Under the pieces are notes generated by a model. It saw only the letters and a list, made by a program, of their open reading frames with translations. It ran no database searches and was not told the origin of the DNA. A DNA stretch of 64,000 nt from Streptomyces cinnamoneus (GTDB lineage: Bacteria; Actinomycetota; Actinomycetes; Streptomycetales; Streptomycetaceae): NCBI RefSeq assembly GCF_014650495.1, contig NZ_BMVB01000006.1, forward strand, positions 124,001-188,000, given 5' to 3'. The position numbers and the translations under genes are program-made. Shown in pieces: positions 1 to 10,745 of the stretch (its first letter is position 1; each line of letters starts with the position of its first letter).

Positions 1-278
1 TTGCCCTTGCCGGCCCGCCCTCGCCGGCCGAAACCGAGGTCCTCGATGGTCACGACACGGCCGAGTCGCTCGGTGAAGAGGGCGGCCAGTACCTTCGGCA
101 CGGGATCGCGGGGGGACTCCCCCATGTCGATCCACCGCCGTACACGCGAGGTGTCGGTCGCCAGCTGCGGATGGCCCATGGCCGCCGCCTGCCGGTTCAC
201 AAGCCTCGCGAGCTCGCCCTTGGACCAGCCGGCCAGGCCGAACAGGTCCGCGAGGCGGGTGTTGGGTTCCCTCGTCAC
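1..278 (-). CDS. NsdA/NsdB-like helix-turn-helix regulator, N-terminal part only
   Basis: Only the first ~92 codons are inside the window; the gene runs off the left edge. The translation from the GTG at 278 has the run LAGWSKGELARLVNRQAAA, then HPQLATDTSRVRRWIDMGE and DPVPKVLAALFTERLGR. This is the characteristic DNA-binding N-terminus of the Streptomyces NsdA/NsdB family of negative regulators of differentiation and antibiotic production, which continue into a TPR-rich C-terminus not seen here. The GTG is preceded by a weak G-rich ribosome site (GGGGGC). The family call is strong, the paralogue is not resolved, and whether the rest of the gene is intact cannot be judged. Confidence 0.8.
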   Translation of the reverse strand, partial: MTREPNTRLADLFGLAGWSKGELARLVNRQAAAMGHPQLATDTSRVRRWIDMGESPRDPVPKVLAALFTERLGRVVTIEDLGFGRRGRAGKG

Positions 279-513
279 GTCAAGCCCCCAGGTTCCTCGG
301 CTGACTTGAAGGTACTCGGGCGGTCATGGGCCAAGCGAGTATTCGCCAGGGTTCGCCAGGGTGCGCCACATGGTGTGCCACCCGCGCCCGGGTGTGATGT
401 AGGAACGCGCAACCCCGGCCACCCGGCAGCCCGACAGCATTCCCCAGGGTGCCGACGGCCCGGGCGACCGGGGAGCGCAGCTATTCGCCGACACGAAGGG
501 ATCTGTTCCGCCC

Positions 514-1620
514 ATGTATGCAGCATCGACCTCCGTGTCCGCCCCGCCCCGGCCGCTCCGCCCCGCGCAGAGCGGCAGCGGGCCGTACCTCGACCCCTCC
601 CACGCCGTGGGGGCCGCGTTCGGGGGCGGCCGGGGACGGAGGCCCGCGGGGATCGGCGCCCAACCGCTCAGCGGGAGAATCGACTTGTCCGGCCCCCAGG
701 GCGCGCAGCTGCGCACGGTGATCTCGTCGGTGCACCGCATCTGTCCCGAGTTCAACCCCGTCCAGGTCCTGCGGCGCGGCGGTCGCTCCGTCCTCCTGGT
801 GGGCACGACAGGGCGCAGCACAGCCGTGGCCAAGTGTTTACTGGATCAATCGCCGGCCTGGGCCGAGCGGTTCCGGCACGAAATAGCCACATACCGGGCG
901 TTCGTCCGGCATCGCCCCCCGGTCCGGGTGCCCCGGCTGATCGCTGCCGACCCCGATAACTGCACCCTCGTCATCGAGCGGATGCCCGGGCGTCCCGCCG
1001 CCGTCCAGCGGCACCCGGTGGACACCCTGCCCCGCGCGGACGTCAGGGCGGCGCTCGGTGCCATCTGCCGGGTGAACCTCTGGCGGCCGCCCGCCGGGAT
1101 GTTCGACATGCCGCTGGACTACGGCAAGCGGATCGCCCGCTACCACGAGCTCGGCCTGCTCACGGACCGTGACATGGGCGACCTGCAGAAGCTGTTGCAC
1201 GGTCTGGCCCATGTGCAGGGCCAGTTCTGCCACGGCGACGCCCTGCTGTCGAACGTCCTGCTCTCCCCCGCCGGCCCGGTGCTGGTCGACTGGGACCACG
1301 CCGGCTGGTACCTGCCGGGGTACGACCTGGCGACGCTGTGGACCGTCCTCGGCGACGCCCCGGTGGCCCGCCGTCAGATCAGCCAGCTGGCGCAGGCCGC
1401 GGGCCCCACGGCCCGCGACGCCTTCCTGGTCAATCTGATGCTGGTGCTCACCCGGGAGATCCGGACGTACGAGACGGCCGTGCAGCGCGCTCTGCAGGAG
1501 CCGGCCCCGCAGGGGACGACCCCCGAGTCGGGGGAGGAGCAGCGGCTGCTGCTGCGGAGGTTGCACGACGACTGCGCCATGGCCCGCCGGGCCGTGCGAG
1601 CCGCCGTCGGTACGCGCTGA
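514..1620 (+). CDS. Aminoglycoside-phosphotransferase-fold (APH/choline kinase) enzyme
   Basis: A 368-residue protein with the APH/choline-kinase catalytic core. HGDALLSN at residues 240-247 gives catalytic Asp242 and metal-binding Asn247, and VDWDHAG near residue 258 gives the second metal ligand Asp259. It probably transfers phosphate from ATP to a small hydroxylated molecule, but the substrate cannot be read from sequence. The first ~70 residues are low-complexity and Pro/Gly-rich, so translation may begin downstream of the ATG used here. It is divergent from the NsdA/B-like gene, with 235 bp between them, and is followed by a strong terminator. It need not be a resistance gene; many Streptomyces members of this fold have unknown roles. 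Confidence 0.8.
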   Translation: MYAASTSVSAPPRPLRPAQSGSGPYLDPSHAVGAAFGGGRGRRPAGIGAQPLSGRIDLSGPQGAQLRTVISSVHRICPEFNPVQVLRRGGRSVLLVGTTGRSTAVAKCLLDQSPAWAERFRHEIATYRAFVRHRPPVRVPRLIAADPDNCTLVIERMPGRPAAVQRHPVDTLPRADVRAALGAICRVNLWRPPAGMFDMPLDYGKRIARYHELGLLTDRDMGDLQKLLHGLAHVQGQFCHGDALLSNVLLSPAGPVLVDWDHAGWYLPGYDLATLWTVLGDAPVARRQISQLAQAAGPTARDAFLVNLMLVLTREIRTYETAVQRALQEPAPQGTTPESGEEQRLLLRRLHDDCAMARRAVRAAVGTR

Positions 1621-1703
1621 GCGGGCCCGATCGATACGTCGCACCGCCGACTTGCGGCGTGTCGATGCTCCCCCATCCGGGCGAGCGCCGGTCCGCCCCG
1701 CCC

Positions 1704-1741
1704 CAACGCCCGCGTCGGGAAACACCCCGACGCGGGCGTTG
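1704..1741 (+). terminator. Perfect 16-bp stem-loop terminator
   Basis: CAACGCCCGCGTCGGG (1704-1719) pairs perfectly with 1726-1741 around a 6-nt loop, 84 bp after the phosphotransferase stop. It has no long U tract, as is usual for Streptomyces terminators. Confidence 0.75.
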
Positions 1742-1897
1742 ACGTGTGCAACACCCCCACCTCAGTCTGATGAGCGCCACTCCAGTCGTACTGACGGATC
1801 GTCTGCTCGCCCGAACGTCTTGGTAAGTTCGGACCGCAGAACTGATCGCGCACCTTTCCTGTCGAGGCTCGGCACGGCCCGTCCTGAGGAGGCCGCA

Positions 1898-3892
1898 TTG
1901 CGAGGATCCGTACCGGAGGCACCACGGAACGCACCCCGGACCGGCAGGCGAAGAAGACGTCGCGCGCAGGCGGTCGGCGCGATCGCATCGGCCGCCCTGC
2001 TGCTGCCCCTGGCCCCGGCCCGCGGGGCCGCGGCCGAGCGGCAGCGCCCCGACACCCTGCAGCGCGAGTTCGCCGCCGCGGCGGCCGCCTACCACGTGCC
2101 CGGCAACGTCCTGCTCGCCCTGTCCTACCTGCAGTCCCGCTGGGACACCCACGCCGGCGCCCCCAGCGTCACCGCCGGCTACGGCCCGATGCACCTCACC
2201 GACGCGGCCACGGCCCTCGCCGCCACCCCGCACCACAGCGAGCCCGGCGAGGACGCCCGGGGCGACGCCGCCCGGCCGCGGGCCGCCACCCGCCGGGCCC
2301 TGCCCCCGCCCACGACCCTGCCCGCGCGCCTGCGCACCCTGGAGCGGGCGGCCGAACTGACCAGCCTGTCGCCCAAGGAGCTGCGCGAGAGCACGGCGGC
2401 CAACCTCCGCGGCGGCGCCGCGCTGCTCGCCGCCGAGCAGAAGCGACTGGGCCTGCCGCTGAGCAAGGACCCCGCCGACTGGTACGGCGCGGTGGCCGGC
2501 TACGCGGGGGCCTCGGACATCGCAACGGCGCGGACCTTCGCCGACGACGTGTTCGACGTCCTGCGCGGCGGCCAGCGGCGCACCACCGACAACGGCCAGC
2601 AGGTCGTCCTGCCCGCCAGCCCGGGCCTCGCGCCCCGCACCGGGCAGGCGAGCAGGCTGGGGCTGGCCCCGGCCCACGAGGACGACGACGTCGAGTGCCC
2701 GTCCTCGGTGGCCTGCGAGTCGATCCCCGCGCCGTACCAGCTGCTGGAGGGCAAGGACTACGGCAACCACGACATCGCCGACCGGCCGCGGTCGCAGAAG
2801 GTCGACTTCATCGTCATCCACGACACCGAGGGGACGTGGGAGACGACGATCAAGCTCGTCAAGGACCCGGCGTACGTGTCCTGGAACTACACCATCCGGT
2901 CCGGGGACGGCCACATCGCGCAGCACGTGCCCACCAAGGACGTCGCCTGGCACGCCGGGAACTGGTACGTGAACGCCAAGTCGGTGGGCATCGAGCACGA
3001 GGGCTTCCTGGCCCAGCCCGACGCCTGGTACACGGAGGAGATGTACCGCACGTCCGCGCGGCTGGTGCGCCACCTGGCGCGGAAGCTGGACGTTCCGCTG
3101 GACCGGCAGCACATCCTGGGCCATGACAACGTCCCGGGCACCACGCCGGCGGCGATCCGCGGCATGCACACCGACCCGGGGCCGTTCTGGGACTGGGCGC
3201 ACTACTTCGACCTGCTGGACCGGCCCTTCCGCACCACGGGGAGCCCCTTCAGCGGGATGGTCACAATCGCTCCCGACTACGACGACCACGAGCCGGTCTA
3301 CACCGGCTGCGTCAAGCCGGGCGAACCCTGTGCCCCGCACGGCTCGGGTGCGGTCCGGCTGCACACCGCGCCCCGCGAGGACGCGCCGCTGATCAAGGAC
3401 GTCGGCCTGCGGCCGGACGGCAGCCCGTCGACGACCGACGTCAACGACACGGGTGCCCGGGCCTCCACCGGACAGCAGTTCGCCGTCGCCGACCGCGAGG
3501 GCGGCTGGACGGCGATCTGGTACCTCGGGCAGCGGGCCTGGTTCCGCGATCCGTGGTGGGGCCCGACGGCCGTCGGTTCCCGCGGGCGGCTGGTCACGCC
3601 GCGGGAGGGCCTGAAAGAGATCCCGGTGTACGGGCGCGCCTACCCGGAGAAGGACGCCTACCCCGAGGGGGTGCCGGTGCAGGCGGTGACGCCGCTGCCG
3701 TACAAGCTGCTCGCGGGGCAGGAGTACGTCCTGGGCGCGACGTCGCCGGGCGAGTACCTGTGGGCGACGACGTTCGAGCCGGCGGGGCACCGGGTGGTCC
3801 GCGGCAAGGACGTCTACTACGAGATCCAGTTCGGGCACCGGGTGGCCTTCGTGAAGGCCGCGGACGTCACGGTCCGCACCTCGGACTGGTAG
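1898..3892 (+). CDS. Secreted N-acetylmuramoyl-L-alanine amidase (Amidase_2 fold)
   Basis: Cleaves the amide bond between MurNAc and the stem peptide of peptidoglycan, outside the cell. The open frame extends upstream to 1652, but TTG 1898 is chosen because GAGGAGG lies 8 bases before it and because it places an Arg-rich, Tat-like signal (six consecutive Arg, then a hydrophobic stretch ending ARGAAA) at the N-terminus. Residues ~55-240 contain the run LALSYLQSRWDTHAG, resembling the lysozyme-like N-terminal domain of Streptomyces amidases. The Amidase_2 domain spans ~300-440 with zinc ligands His308 (IVIHDTE), His424 and Asp426 (MHTDPGP). The C-terminal ~200 residues look SH3-like. 664 aa. 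Confidence 0.87.
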   Translation: MRGSVPEAPRNAPRTGRRRRRRAQAVGAIASAALLLPLAPARGAAAERQRPDTLQREFAAAAAAYHVPGNVLLALSYLQSRWDTHAGAPSVTAGYGPMHLTDAATALAATPHHSEPGEDARGDAARPRAATRRALPPPTTLPARLRTLERAAELTSLSPKELRESTAANLRGGAALLAAEQKRLGLPLSKDPADWYGAVAGYAGASDIATARTFADDVFDVLRGGQRRTTDNGQQVVLPASPGLAPRTGQASRLGLAPAHEDDDVECPSSVACESIPAPYQLLEGKDYGNHDIADRPRSQKVDFIVIHDTEGTWETTIKLVKDPAYVSWNYTIRSGDGHIAQHVPTKDVAWHAGNWYVNAKSVGIEHEGFLAQPDAWYTEEMYRTSARLVRHLARKLDVPLDRQHILGHDNVPGTTPAAIRGMHTDPGPFWDWAHYFDLLDRPFRTTGSPFSGMVTIAPDYDDHEPVYTGCVKPGEPCAPHGSGAVRLHTAPREDAPLIKDVGLRPDGSPSTTDVNDTGARASTGQQFAVADREGGWTAIWYLGQRAWFRDPWWGPTAVGSRGRLVTPREGLKEIPVYGRAYPEKDAYPEGVPVQAVTPLPYKLLAGQEYVLGATSPGEYLWATTFEPAGHRVVRGKDVYYEIQFGHRVAFVKAADVTVRTSDW

Positions 3893-3927
3893 CGGCCGGG
3901 CAGCGGGGCCGGTAGCGGCACGGACGA

Positions 3928-3963
3928 CGGAGCCCGGCACGCCGAGGGGCGTGCCGGGCTCCG
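3928..3963. terminator. Bidirectional hairpin between convergent genes
   Basis: A 16-bp perfect stem (3928-3943 with 3948-3963, loop GAGG) lies 35 bp after the amidase stop and 21 bp after the stop of the convergent hypothetical gene, so it can serve both. Confidence 0.75.
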
Positions 3964-3984
3964 GTGCGTGATGGGGCCGCGGCC

Positions 3985-4491
3985 CTAGCCCGCCTGGAAC
4001 ATCTCCGCGGGCAGCGGCTTGAGCAGCTGGTAGAGGTCGTCGGTGATCGGCCGGTCCCAGCTGGCGATCGTGACGAGGACGCCGTCGCTGCGGTCGAACT
4101 GGGTACAGGAGATCCGGCTCTCGGAGCACTTCAGGCGGCGCACGATGAGCAGGTTGTCCTCGTGCATCACCGGCACGTCCTCGGTCTCCACGACCTCCAC
4201 CGGCTCGTCGTTGCCGAGCGCGGCCAGCAGCTGGGCGACCTCGAAGGGCGGCTGTCCCTCGCCGAGGTCCCGCGCCGGGGAGCCCTCGGGCAGGTTGCCG
4301 ATGATCATCGCGGGGCCGCGTCCGCCGAACAGGTCGTAGCGCAGGAAGACGCCCTGGCAGCTTCCGTCGGGTGCGGGCAGCAGCCCGGCTCCGAGGTCAC
4401 CGGGCCAGTCCCCGGGATCCATGGCGAGGACGTCGAAGTCCGGCCCGGTGGGGGTGGCGGCGCTGCGGCGGCGGAGGAAGGACATGCCCAC
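3985..4491 (-). CDS. Conserved hypothetical protein
   Basis: A 168-residue acidic, soluble protein starting at GTG 4491; an in-frame ATG two codons later (4485) is equally possible. It has no signal peptide, no membrane segment and no motif I can assign. Codon use and high third-position GC are typical of a real Streptomyces gene, and it shares a terminator with the convergent amidase. Two cysteines (LKCSESRISC) lie near residues 125-131. No function is proposed. Confidence 0.6.
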   Translation of the reverse strand: MGMSFLRRRSAATPTGPDFDVLAMDPGDWPGDLGAGLLPAPDGSCQGVFLRYDLFGGRGPAMIIGNLPEGSPARDLGEGQPPFEVAQLLAALGNDEPVEVVETEDVPVMHEDNLLIVRRLKCSESRISCTQFDRSDGVLVTIASWDRPITDDLYQLLKPLPAEMFQAG

Positions 4492-4614
4492 ATCGTACGT
4501 GCCCGGCCCCGTGCCGTGCCCGCGGGGAACCCTTGTGGGCGGTGCGTGCCCCTCCGCCCGTCGGGGCCGTGCCCGGAGGCCGGGCCGGCCGGGGTGCGCC
4601 CGGGGCGGGACCGG

Positions 4615-4854
4615 CTAGGTGAGGTCGAATTCGCCGTCGCGTGCGCTGAGCACGAACGCGCGCCACTCCCCGGGGGAGAAGATCACGGCCGGGACGTCCG
4701 GGTCGCGCCGGTCCCGCATGGCGATGTAGCCCTCGACGAAGGCGATCTGGACGTTGCCCCGCCGGCCGCGGCTGCTGGACTGCCACGTGGCCGTGGCGAG
4801 GTCGAGCTCCGGCTTTGCGTCGCCTGCCAGTTGTTCCGTCGTGCTGTCCGCCAC
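4615..4854 (-). CDS. DUF397 domain protein
   Basis: 79 residues. The pattern W-QSSSRGRRGNVQIAFVEGY, then IAMRDRRDPD, then VIFSPGEWRAFV is the DUF397 fold, in which W-x-K/Q-S-S opens the domain and the 'F-x-P-x-E-W-R-A-F' motif closes it. In Streptomyces these small proteins normally sit next to an XRE-type regulator (often with DUF5753) and behave like its antagonist partner. Here no such regulator is adjacent, so it is a solitary copy. Its start is the ATG at 4854. Confidence 0.85.
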   Translation of the reverse strand: MADSTTEQLAGDAKPELDLATATWQSSSRGRRGNVQIAFVEGYIAMRDRRDPDVPAVIFSPGEWRAFVLSARDGEFDLT

Positions 4855-4929
4855 GTCCGCACTCCTCCCGGCTCGTCGTCCCCGCCCACACTAGCGAGCG
4901 ACGCGCGCGCCGCACAGGCCGCGAGGGCT

Positions 4930-6092
<1,163 letters not shown>

Positions 6093-6096
<4 letters not shown>

Positions 6097-7139
6097 GTGC
6101 GTGCTCCCTCCGGTTCCGCTCCCGGGTGCCCCGCCGGCTCGCCCTCCAGCACGGCGACGAGGTTCTGCTGCAGGCACGGGCCCGAGGTGGCGTGGGCCAG
6201 GGCCCGGTCCGAGGCGCCCCGGTGGATGCGGGCGGCCGCCTCGCCGAGGCGGATCAGGCCGGCGGCCATGACGGGGTCGGTGGCGGGGGTGCCGCCGGAG
6301 GGGTTGACGGTCACGGTGCCGTCCAGGCGCAGGGCGCGGCGCAGGACGGCTTCCTGCGCGGCGTCGGCGGTGTGGAGTTCGGCGGTGTCGACGGGGGCGT
6401 CGAAGGCGCCGGCGCGTTCGGCGGCCAGGCGGGTGGAGGGCGAGTCGGTGAGGTCGCGCAGGCCCAGGGCGTGGGACTCGATGCGGTGGTCGATGCCGCG
6501 GATCCAGGCGGGGCGGGTGCACATGCGGCGGGCGGTGGCTCCGGCGGCGAGCACGACGGCGGCCGCGCCGTCGGTGGCGGCCCGGGCGCCGGGGGCGTGC
6601 GGGGTCCCGGAGGGGTGGCCGTCCGCGGACGGGACGGGGGCGGCCTCGTCGGTCAGGAGGGCGGCCTCGTCGATCAGGCCGGCGTCGAGGAGGGCCCGGG
6701 TCTGGAGGGCGGCCAGGCAGGCGGGGTCGGGCCAGAGGGGGGCGAGGTAGTAGGGGTCGAGCTGACGGGTGAGGACGTCCCGCAGGTCGCCGGAGGAGGG
6801 TTTTCCGTGGGCGTAGACGAGGGCGGTGCCGGCCTGGCCCGTGAGGATCTTCACCCACGCCTCGTACAGCGCCCAGGCCCCGTCCATTTCCACGTGGGAC
6901 TCGGCGATGGGCGGCCATGCGCCGACGCCGTCGAGGGCGAGGGTGAAGGAGAAGGGGCGGCCGGCGAGGTAGTCGCTCGACCCGGAGCAGGTGAAGTCCG
7001 CCTCGCCGGGGGCCAGTCCGGCCTGGTCCAGGGCGTCGTGGAGGACGGGCAGCAGCATCTCCGCCTCCGAGAGCCCGTCGGCGGGTTCGTGGTGTCCGCT
7101 CCGGGCGAAGGCGACGACGGCGACGTCGCGGGGCGTCAC
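6093..7139 (-). CDS. Second thiolase-like protein, nucleophile Cys absent
   Basis: 348 residues starting at a GTG that overlaps the upstream stop (GTGA). The N-terminal thiolase pattern VAVVAFARSG and the C-terminal VNPSGGTPATDPVMAAGLIRLGEA identify the fold. The region where thiolases carry the acyl-accepting Cys reads SHVEMDGAWALYEAW. The usual C-terminal GGG loop is altered as well (HATSGPCLQQ). It is shorter and more divergent than its downstream neighbour, so the two may form a catalytic/non-catalytic heteromer, perhaps with the DUF35 protein. Substrate unknown. Confidence 0.8.
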
Positions 7140-8086
7140 AGCAGCTCCTTGTAGGTGTCGTAGGCGGCGTCGGGCTCCGGGGCGGGCCGGTAGTGGTCGG
7201 GGTGACGGCTGTCGTCGGTCCACACGGGCTCGACGCGCATGCCCATGCGCACCTCGTCGTAGGGGATGCCGCCGATGCGCGCGTGGAGGGCGAGGTCGGC
7301 GCCGTCGAGGGCGATGTGGGCGTAGACGTAGGGCACGTCGATGTCGAGGCCCTTGGCCTTGATGTTGACGACGCAGAAGGTGGTGACGGTGCCGCGCGGG
7401 CCGACCTCGACGTGTTCGGCGGTGGCGACGCCGCAGGTGGGGCAGGCGCCGCGGGGCGGTACGCACACCCTGCGGCAGGAGGGGCAGCGCTCGCCGAGTA
7501 TCCGGCGGCCGGCCAGGGCGTGGAGGTAGCGGGTCTGGGCGCGGCCGGGCGCGTAGGTGTAGTCGAGGCGGGCGGGGGTGGTGAGGGTGGTGACGGGGTC
7601 GGCGAAGGCGCCGCCGTGCGGCGTCGCGCCGGCGGTGGCGGTGGCCGTGCCGTCGTACGGTTCGAAGCAGGCGATGTCGGTGATGGCGCCCTCGCGGTGG
7701 GCGGCCCAGCGGATCCGTACCCGCATGCCGGTGCGCACGGCCCGGGCGTGCGGCGCGTCGAGGGCGTGCAGCAGGGCGGTGTCGGCTCCGTCGAGGCGTA
7801 CCAGCGCCCAGGCGAAGGGGGTGCGCAGGGGTTGCCGGTGGCGGGGGGCGGGGTTCCACGCCCAGGTGGTGACCGTGCCGGTGGTGCCGACCTCGACGAG
7901 GTCGCGGATCTCCTCGGCGGTGACGGGGTCGTACTCGACGGGCGGGACGAGCACCCGGCCGTCCCGGGTGCGCACGCCGAGGACGGTGCGTTCGCGCAGT
8001 CCGGTGAGGAAGGCGCTCTGGACGGGGCCGAGGGAGCGGGTGAAGGGGAAGGCGACGACGAGCGGGGCGGTGAGGTTCTCCGGCAC
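7136..8086 (-). CDS. DUF35 OB-fold/zinc-ribbon acyl-CoA-associated protein (tandem OB domains)
   Basis: 316 residues. Two OB-fold-like halves are visible: residues ~50-145 (TTGTVTTWAWN...FAWALVRLDGAD) and ~200-300 (PRGTVTTFCVVN...VYAHIALDGAD). The second is preceded by a four-Cys zinc ribbon (CPSCRRVCVPPRGACPTC). This is the DUF35 architecture (rubredoxin-like ribbon plus OB fold) found as a partner of thiolase-like and MaoC-like enzymes. The first half lacks the ribbon. Start GTG 8086 has GGAGGGG seven bases upstream. It overlaps the downstream thiolase-like gene by 4 nt. Confidence 0.85.
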   Translation of the reverse strand: MPENLTAPLVVAFPFTRSLGPVQSAFLTGLRERTVLGVRTRDGRVLVPPVEYDPVTAEEIRDLVEVGTTGTVTTWAWNPAPRHRQPLRTPFAWALVRLDGADTALLHALDAPHARAVRTGMRVRIRWAAHREGAITDIACFEPYDGTATATAGATPHGGAFADPVTTLTTPARLDYTYAPGRAQTRYLHALAGRRILGERCPSCRRVCVPPRGACPTCGVATAEHVEVGPRGTVTTFCVVNIKAKGLDIDVPYVYAHIALDGADLALHARIGGIPYDEVRMGMRVEPVWTDDSRHPDHYRPAPEPDAAYDTYKELL

Positions 8087-8101
8087 CGAATGTCCCCTCC
8101 T

Positions 8102-8902
8102 TCAGGCACGCCGGTAGACGGCGGGCCGTTTCTCGGCGAAGGCGCGGGCGCCCTCCCGGGCGTCGGCGGTGTCGAAGACGGGGCGGCCGCGTTCGAGTTC
8201 GAGGGCGAGGGCCCGGGTCTCGTCCAGGCCGGCGGTGTCGTGGACGCACGCCTTGACGGCCTCGACGGCGAGGGGGCCGTTGGCGTTGATGAGGGCGGCG
8301 GTCTCCAGGGCCCGTTCCAGAGCGGTGCCGTCCGGGACGACGTGCCCGATCAGGCCGATGCGCGCGGCTTCGGCAGCGGTGTACGCCCGGCCGGTGAGGA
8401 GCATTTCGAGGGCGTGGGTGCGTGGGATCTGCCGGGGCAGCCGGACGGTGGAGCCGCCGATGGGGAACAGGCCGCGGCGCACCTCGAAGAGGCCGAAGGT
8501 GGCGCTCTCGCCGGCGATGCGGATGTCGGTGCCCTGGAGGATCTCGGTGCCGCCGGCGACGCAGGGCCCTTCGACGGCGGCGATGACGGGCTTGCGCGGC
8601 CGGTGGTGGCGGAGCATGGCCTTCCAGTGCAGGTCGGGGTCGGCCTTGAAGCGTTCGCGGACGGGGTCGTCCGTCGTGCCGCGGGCCGCCAGGGCCTTGA
8701 GGTCCATGCCGGAACAGAAGGCTCCGCCGGCGCCGGTGAGGACGACGGAGCGGATGGCGTCGTCGGCGTCGGCGAGCAGCCAGCCGTCGTGGAGACCGGC
8801 CAGCATCGGCAGGGAGAGCGCGTTCCTCGCCTCCGGCCGGTTCAGGGTGAGTACGAGCGTCGCTCCGGCGCGCTCCGCGGTGAGGTGTTCGGTGCCGCCC
8901 AT
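8102..8902 (-). CDS. Enoyl-CoA hydratase/isomerase (crotonase) family
   Basis: 266 residues with the crotonase fold: LTLNRPEARNALS near the start, the first oxyanion-hole loop GAFCSGMDLKAL, and the second loop VEGPCVAGGTE. It probably hydrates or isomerises an enoyl-CoA. The open frame extends to 8959, but the ATG at 8902 is chosen because GGGAGGA lies just before it and the protein then begins in the usual place. First gene of the four-gene operon, reading away from the acyl-CoA synthetase at 9028. Confidence 0.88.
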   Translation of the reverse strand: MGGTEHLTAERAGATLVLTLNRPEARNALSLPMLAGLHDGWLLADADDAIRSVVLTGAGGAFCSGMDLKALAARGTTDDPVRERFKADPDLHWKAMLRHHRPRKPVIAAVEGPCVAGGTEILQGTDIRIAGESATFGLFEVRRGLFPIGGSTVRLPRQIPRTHALEMLLTGRAYTAAEAARIGLIGHVVPDGTALERALETAALINANGPLAVEAVKACVHDTAGLDETRALALELERGRPVFDTADAREGARAFAEKRPAVYRRA

Positions 8903-8966
8903 GGCTGTCCTCCCGTCGTGAGACCAGAACAGCGTGCAGGAGGCGGGGGTGCGGTTCAATAGTTTT

Positions 8967-8981
8967 CTGACAACCCGTCAG
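8967..8981. promoter_or_regulatory. CTGAC-N5-GTCAG operator in divergent promoter
   Basis: CTGACAACCCGTCAG, preceded by TTTT, lies in the 125-bp intergenic region between the enoyl-CoA hydratase operon (-) and the acyl-CoA synthetase (+). The same arrangement recurs at 18207-18221. Symmetry and size suit a TetR-family repressor of fatty-acid-type genes; the repressor gene is not in the window. Confidence 0.6.
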
Positions 8982-9027
8982 TTTTCTTGCCGCCCGGGCC
9001 TTCCGCACCGTGGCCGGCGGCGCTCCA

Positions 9028-10704
9028 ATGACCTCCATGGACTACAACCTCGCGGACCTCTTCGAGTCGGTCGTCGACGCGGTGCCCGGCCGGGAGGCCC
9101 TGGTCCACCTCGACCACCCGGGCGGCGGAGCCGAGCGCAGACTGACGTACGCCCGGCTCGACGCGGCCGCCAACCGGCTCGCCCACCACCTGCGCGAGAG
9201 CGGCGTCGCGCCGGGCGAACACGTGGGCCTCCACCTCTACAACGGCGTCGAGTACCTCCAGGCGCTCTTCGCCTGCCTGAAGATCCGGGCCGTTCCCGTC
9301 AACGTCAACTACCGGTATGTGGAGGACGAACTCGCCTACCTCTACCACGACGCCGACCTGGTGGCGCTGGTGTTCGACGCCGACTTCACGGGCCGGGTGG
9401 CGGCGGCCCTCCCCCGCGCCGGCCGGCTGCGCCACCTGGTGTGCACCGGCACCCCGCCCGCGGGCGGGCCCGCACCGCGCGTCCCGCCCGTTCCCCTGAC
9501 GGACGCCGTGGCGGCGGCCTCGCCGGAGCGGGACTTCGCCCCGCGCTCGGGCGACGACCGGTTCCTGATCTACACGGGCGGGACCACCGGCCTGCCCAAG
9601 GGCGTCGTGTGGCGGCAGGAGGACCTCTTCTTCTCCGGGCTCGGCGGCGGGGCGCCGACCGGCGAGCCGGTGAAGCGGCCCGAGGAGCTGGCCGAGCGGG
9701 TCGCCGCGGGCGGCTCGGGGCTGGTCTTCTTCCCCACCGCGCCCCTCATGCACGGCACGTCCACGCTCACCGCCCTCATCGGCTTCGGCTTCGGGCAGAA
9801 GGTGGTCCTGCACCGCAAGTTCGCCGCCGAGGAGGTGCTGCGGACGGTCGCACGGGAGCGGGTCACCAGCCTCTCCCTGGTCGGCGACGCGATGCTGCGC
9901 CCGCTGGTGGACGCCCTGGCCGGGCCGCTGCGGGGCTCGGACTGCTCGTCACTGCTGAGCGTGAGCAGCTCGGGGGCGGTCCTGTCGGAGACCGTGCGCG
10001 CGCAGTTCGCCGCGCTGCTGCCGGGCGTGCGGCTGCTGAACAACTTCGGCTCCTCGGAGTCGGGCTTCAACGGCACCGCCACCGAGGACGCGGGGCCGGA
10101 CCGGGGCTTCCGGCTGCGCGTCAACGACCGTACGGCCGTCGTCGACCCGGTCACGCACCGGCCGGCGGCGCCCGGTGAGACCGGGCGGATCGCCCAGCGC
10201 GGCCACGTGCCGCTCGGCTACTACAACGATCCGCAGAAGACCGCCGAGACCTTCTTCACCGCGCGCGGCGAGCGCTGGGTGCTGCTCGGCGACCTGGCGA
10301 CGGCCGGCGCGGACGGCGTGATCACCGTCCTCGGCCGGGGCTCGCAGTGCATCAACACCGGTGGCGAGAAGGTGTTCCCGGAGGAGGTCGAGCAGGCCCT
10401 CAAGGCGCATCCGGCGGTGTACGACGCGCTGGTGGCCGGCGTGCCGGACGCCCGCTGGGGGCAGCGCGTCGCAGCGGTCGTCCAGCCGCGCGAGGGCGCC
10501 GGACCGCCCACCCTGGCCGCCCTGCAGGAGCACTGCCGGGCCCGGCTCGCGGGGTACAAGGTGCCGCGCAGCATGGTCCTCACCGAGCGCATCCAGCGCT
10601 CGCCCAGCGGCAAGGCGGACTACCGGTGGGCCAAGGCGGTGGCCGCCGGACGCTCCCCGGAAACCACTCGTGCGGGTGATCCCCATCCGCCCGCGACCCC
10701 TTGA
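9028..10704 (+). CDS. Acyl-CoA synthetase (AMP-binding, FadD family)
   Basis: 558 residues. Activates a carboxylic acid to its CoA thioester via an acyl-adenylate. The P-loop-like motif reads LIYTGGTTGLPKGVVWRQ, the NNFGSSESG region contacts AMP, LLGDLAT carries the ribose-binding Asp, and GGEKVFPEEVEQAL plus PSGKADYRW belong to the mobile C-terminal domain with the terminal catalytic Lys. ATG 9028 is preferred to GTG 9010; ATG 9037 is also possible. It is divergent from the hydratase/DUF35/thiolase operon and likely supplies its substrate. Chain length is not predictable. Confidence 0.88.
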   Translation: MTSMDYNLADLFESVVDAVPGREALVHLDHPGGGAERRLTYARLDAAANRLAHHLRESGVAPGEHVGLHLYNGVEYLQALFACLKIRAVPVNVNYRYVEDELAYLYHDADLVALVFDADFTGRVAAALPRAGRLRHLVCTGTPPAGGPAPRVPPVPLTDAVAAASPERDFAPRSGDDRFLIYTGGTTGLPKGVVWRQEDLFFSGLGGGAPTGEPVKRPEELAERVAAGGSGLVFFPTAPLMHGTSTLTALIGFGFGQKVVLHRKFAAEEVLRTVARERVTSLSLVGDAMLRPLVDALAGPLRGSDCSSLLSVSSSGAVLSETVRAQFAALLPGVRLLNNFGSSESGFNGTATEDAGPDRGFRLRVNDRTAVVDPVTHRPAAPGETGRIAQRGHVPLGYYNDPQKTAETFFTARGERWVLLGDLATAGADGVITVLGRGSQCINTGGEKVFPEEVEQALKAHPAVYDALVAGVPDARWGQRVAAVVQPREGAGPPTLAALQEHCRARLAGYKVPRSMVLTERIQRSPSGKADYRWAKAVAAGRSPETTRAGDPHPPATP

Positions 10705-10730
10705 CGCCCGGTGTCGGCCCGGAAAATACT
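10701..10730 (+). promoter_or_regulatory. Putative promoter of paaK
   Basis: TTGACG (10701-10706, overlapping the previous stop codon) and AATACT (10725-10730) are separated by 18 bp and give a plausible sigma-HrdB-type promoter. Transcription would begin near 10737. Confidence 0.45.
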
Positions 10731-10745
10731 TGACCCGGTGAATCT

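Noticed and set aside
342..361. TTCGCCAGGG twice in tandem upstream of the phosphotransferase gene
   Set aside because: Two 10-bp copies only, no symmetry and no regulatory context; chance duplication cannot be excluded.
514..1620. Aminoglycoside resistance gene
   Set aside because: Only the generic APH/choline-kinase core is evident; no aminoglycoside cluster nearby and subfamily motifs are not diagnostic.
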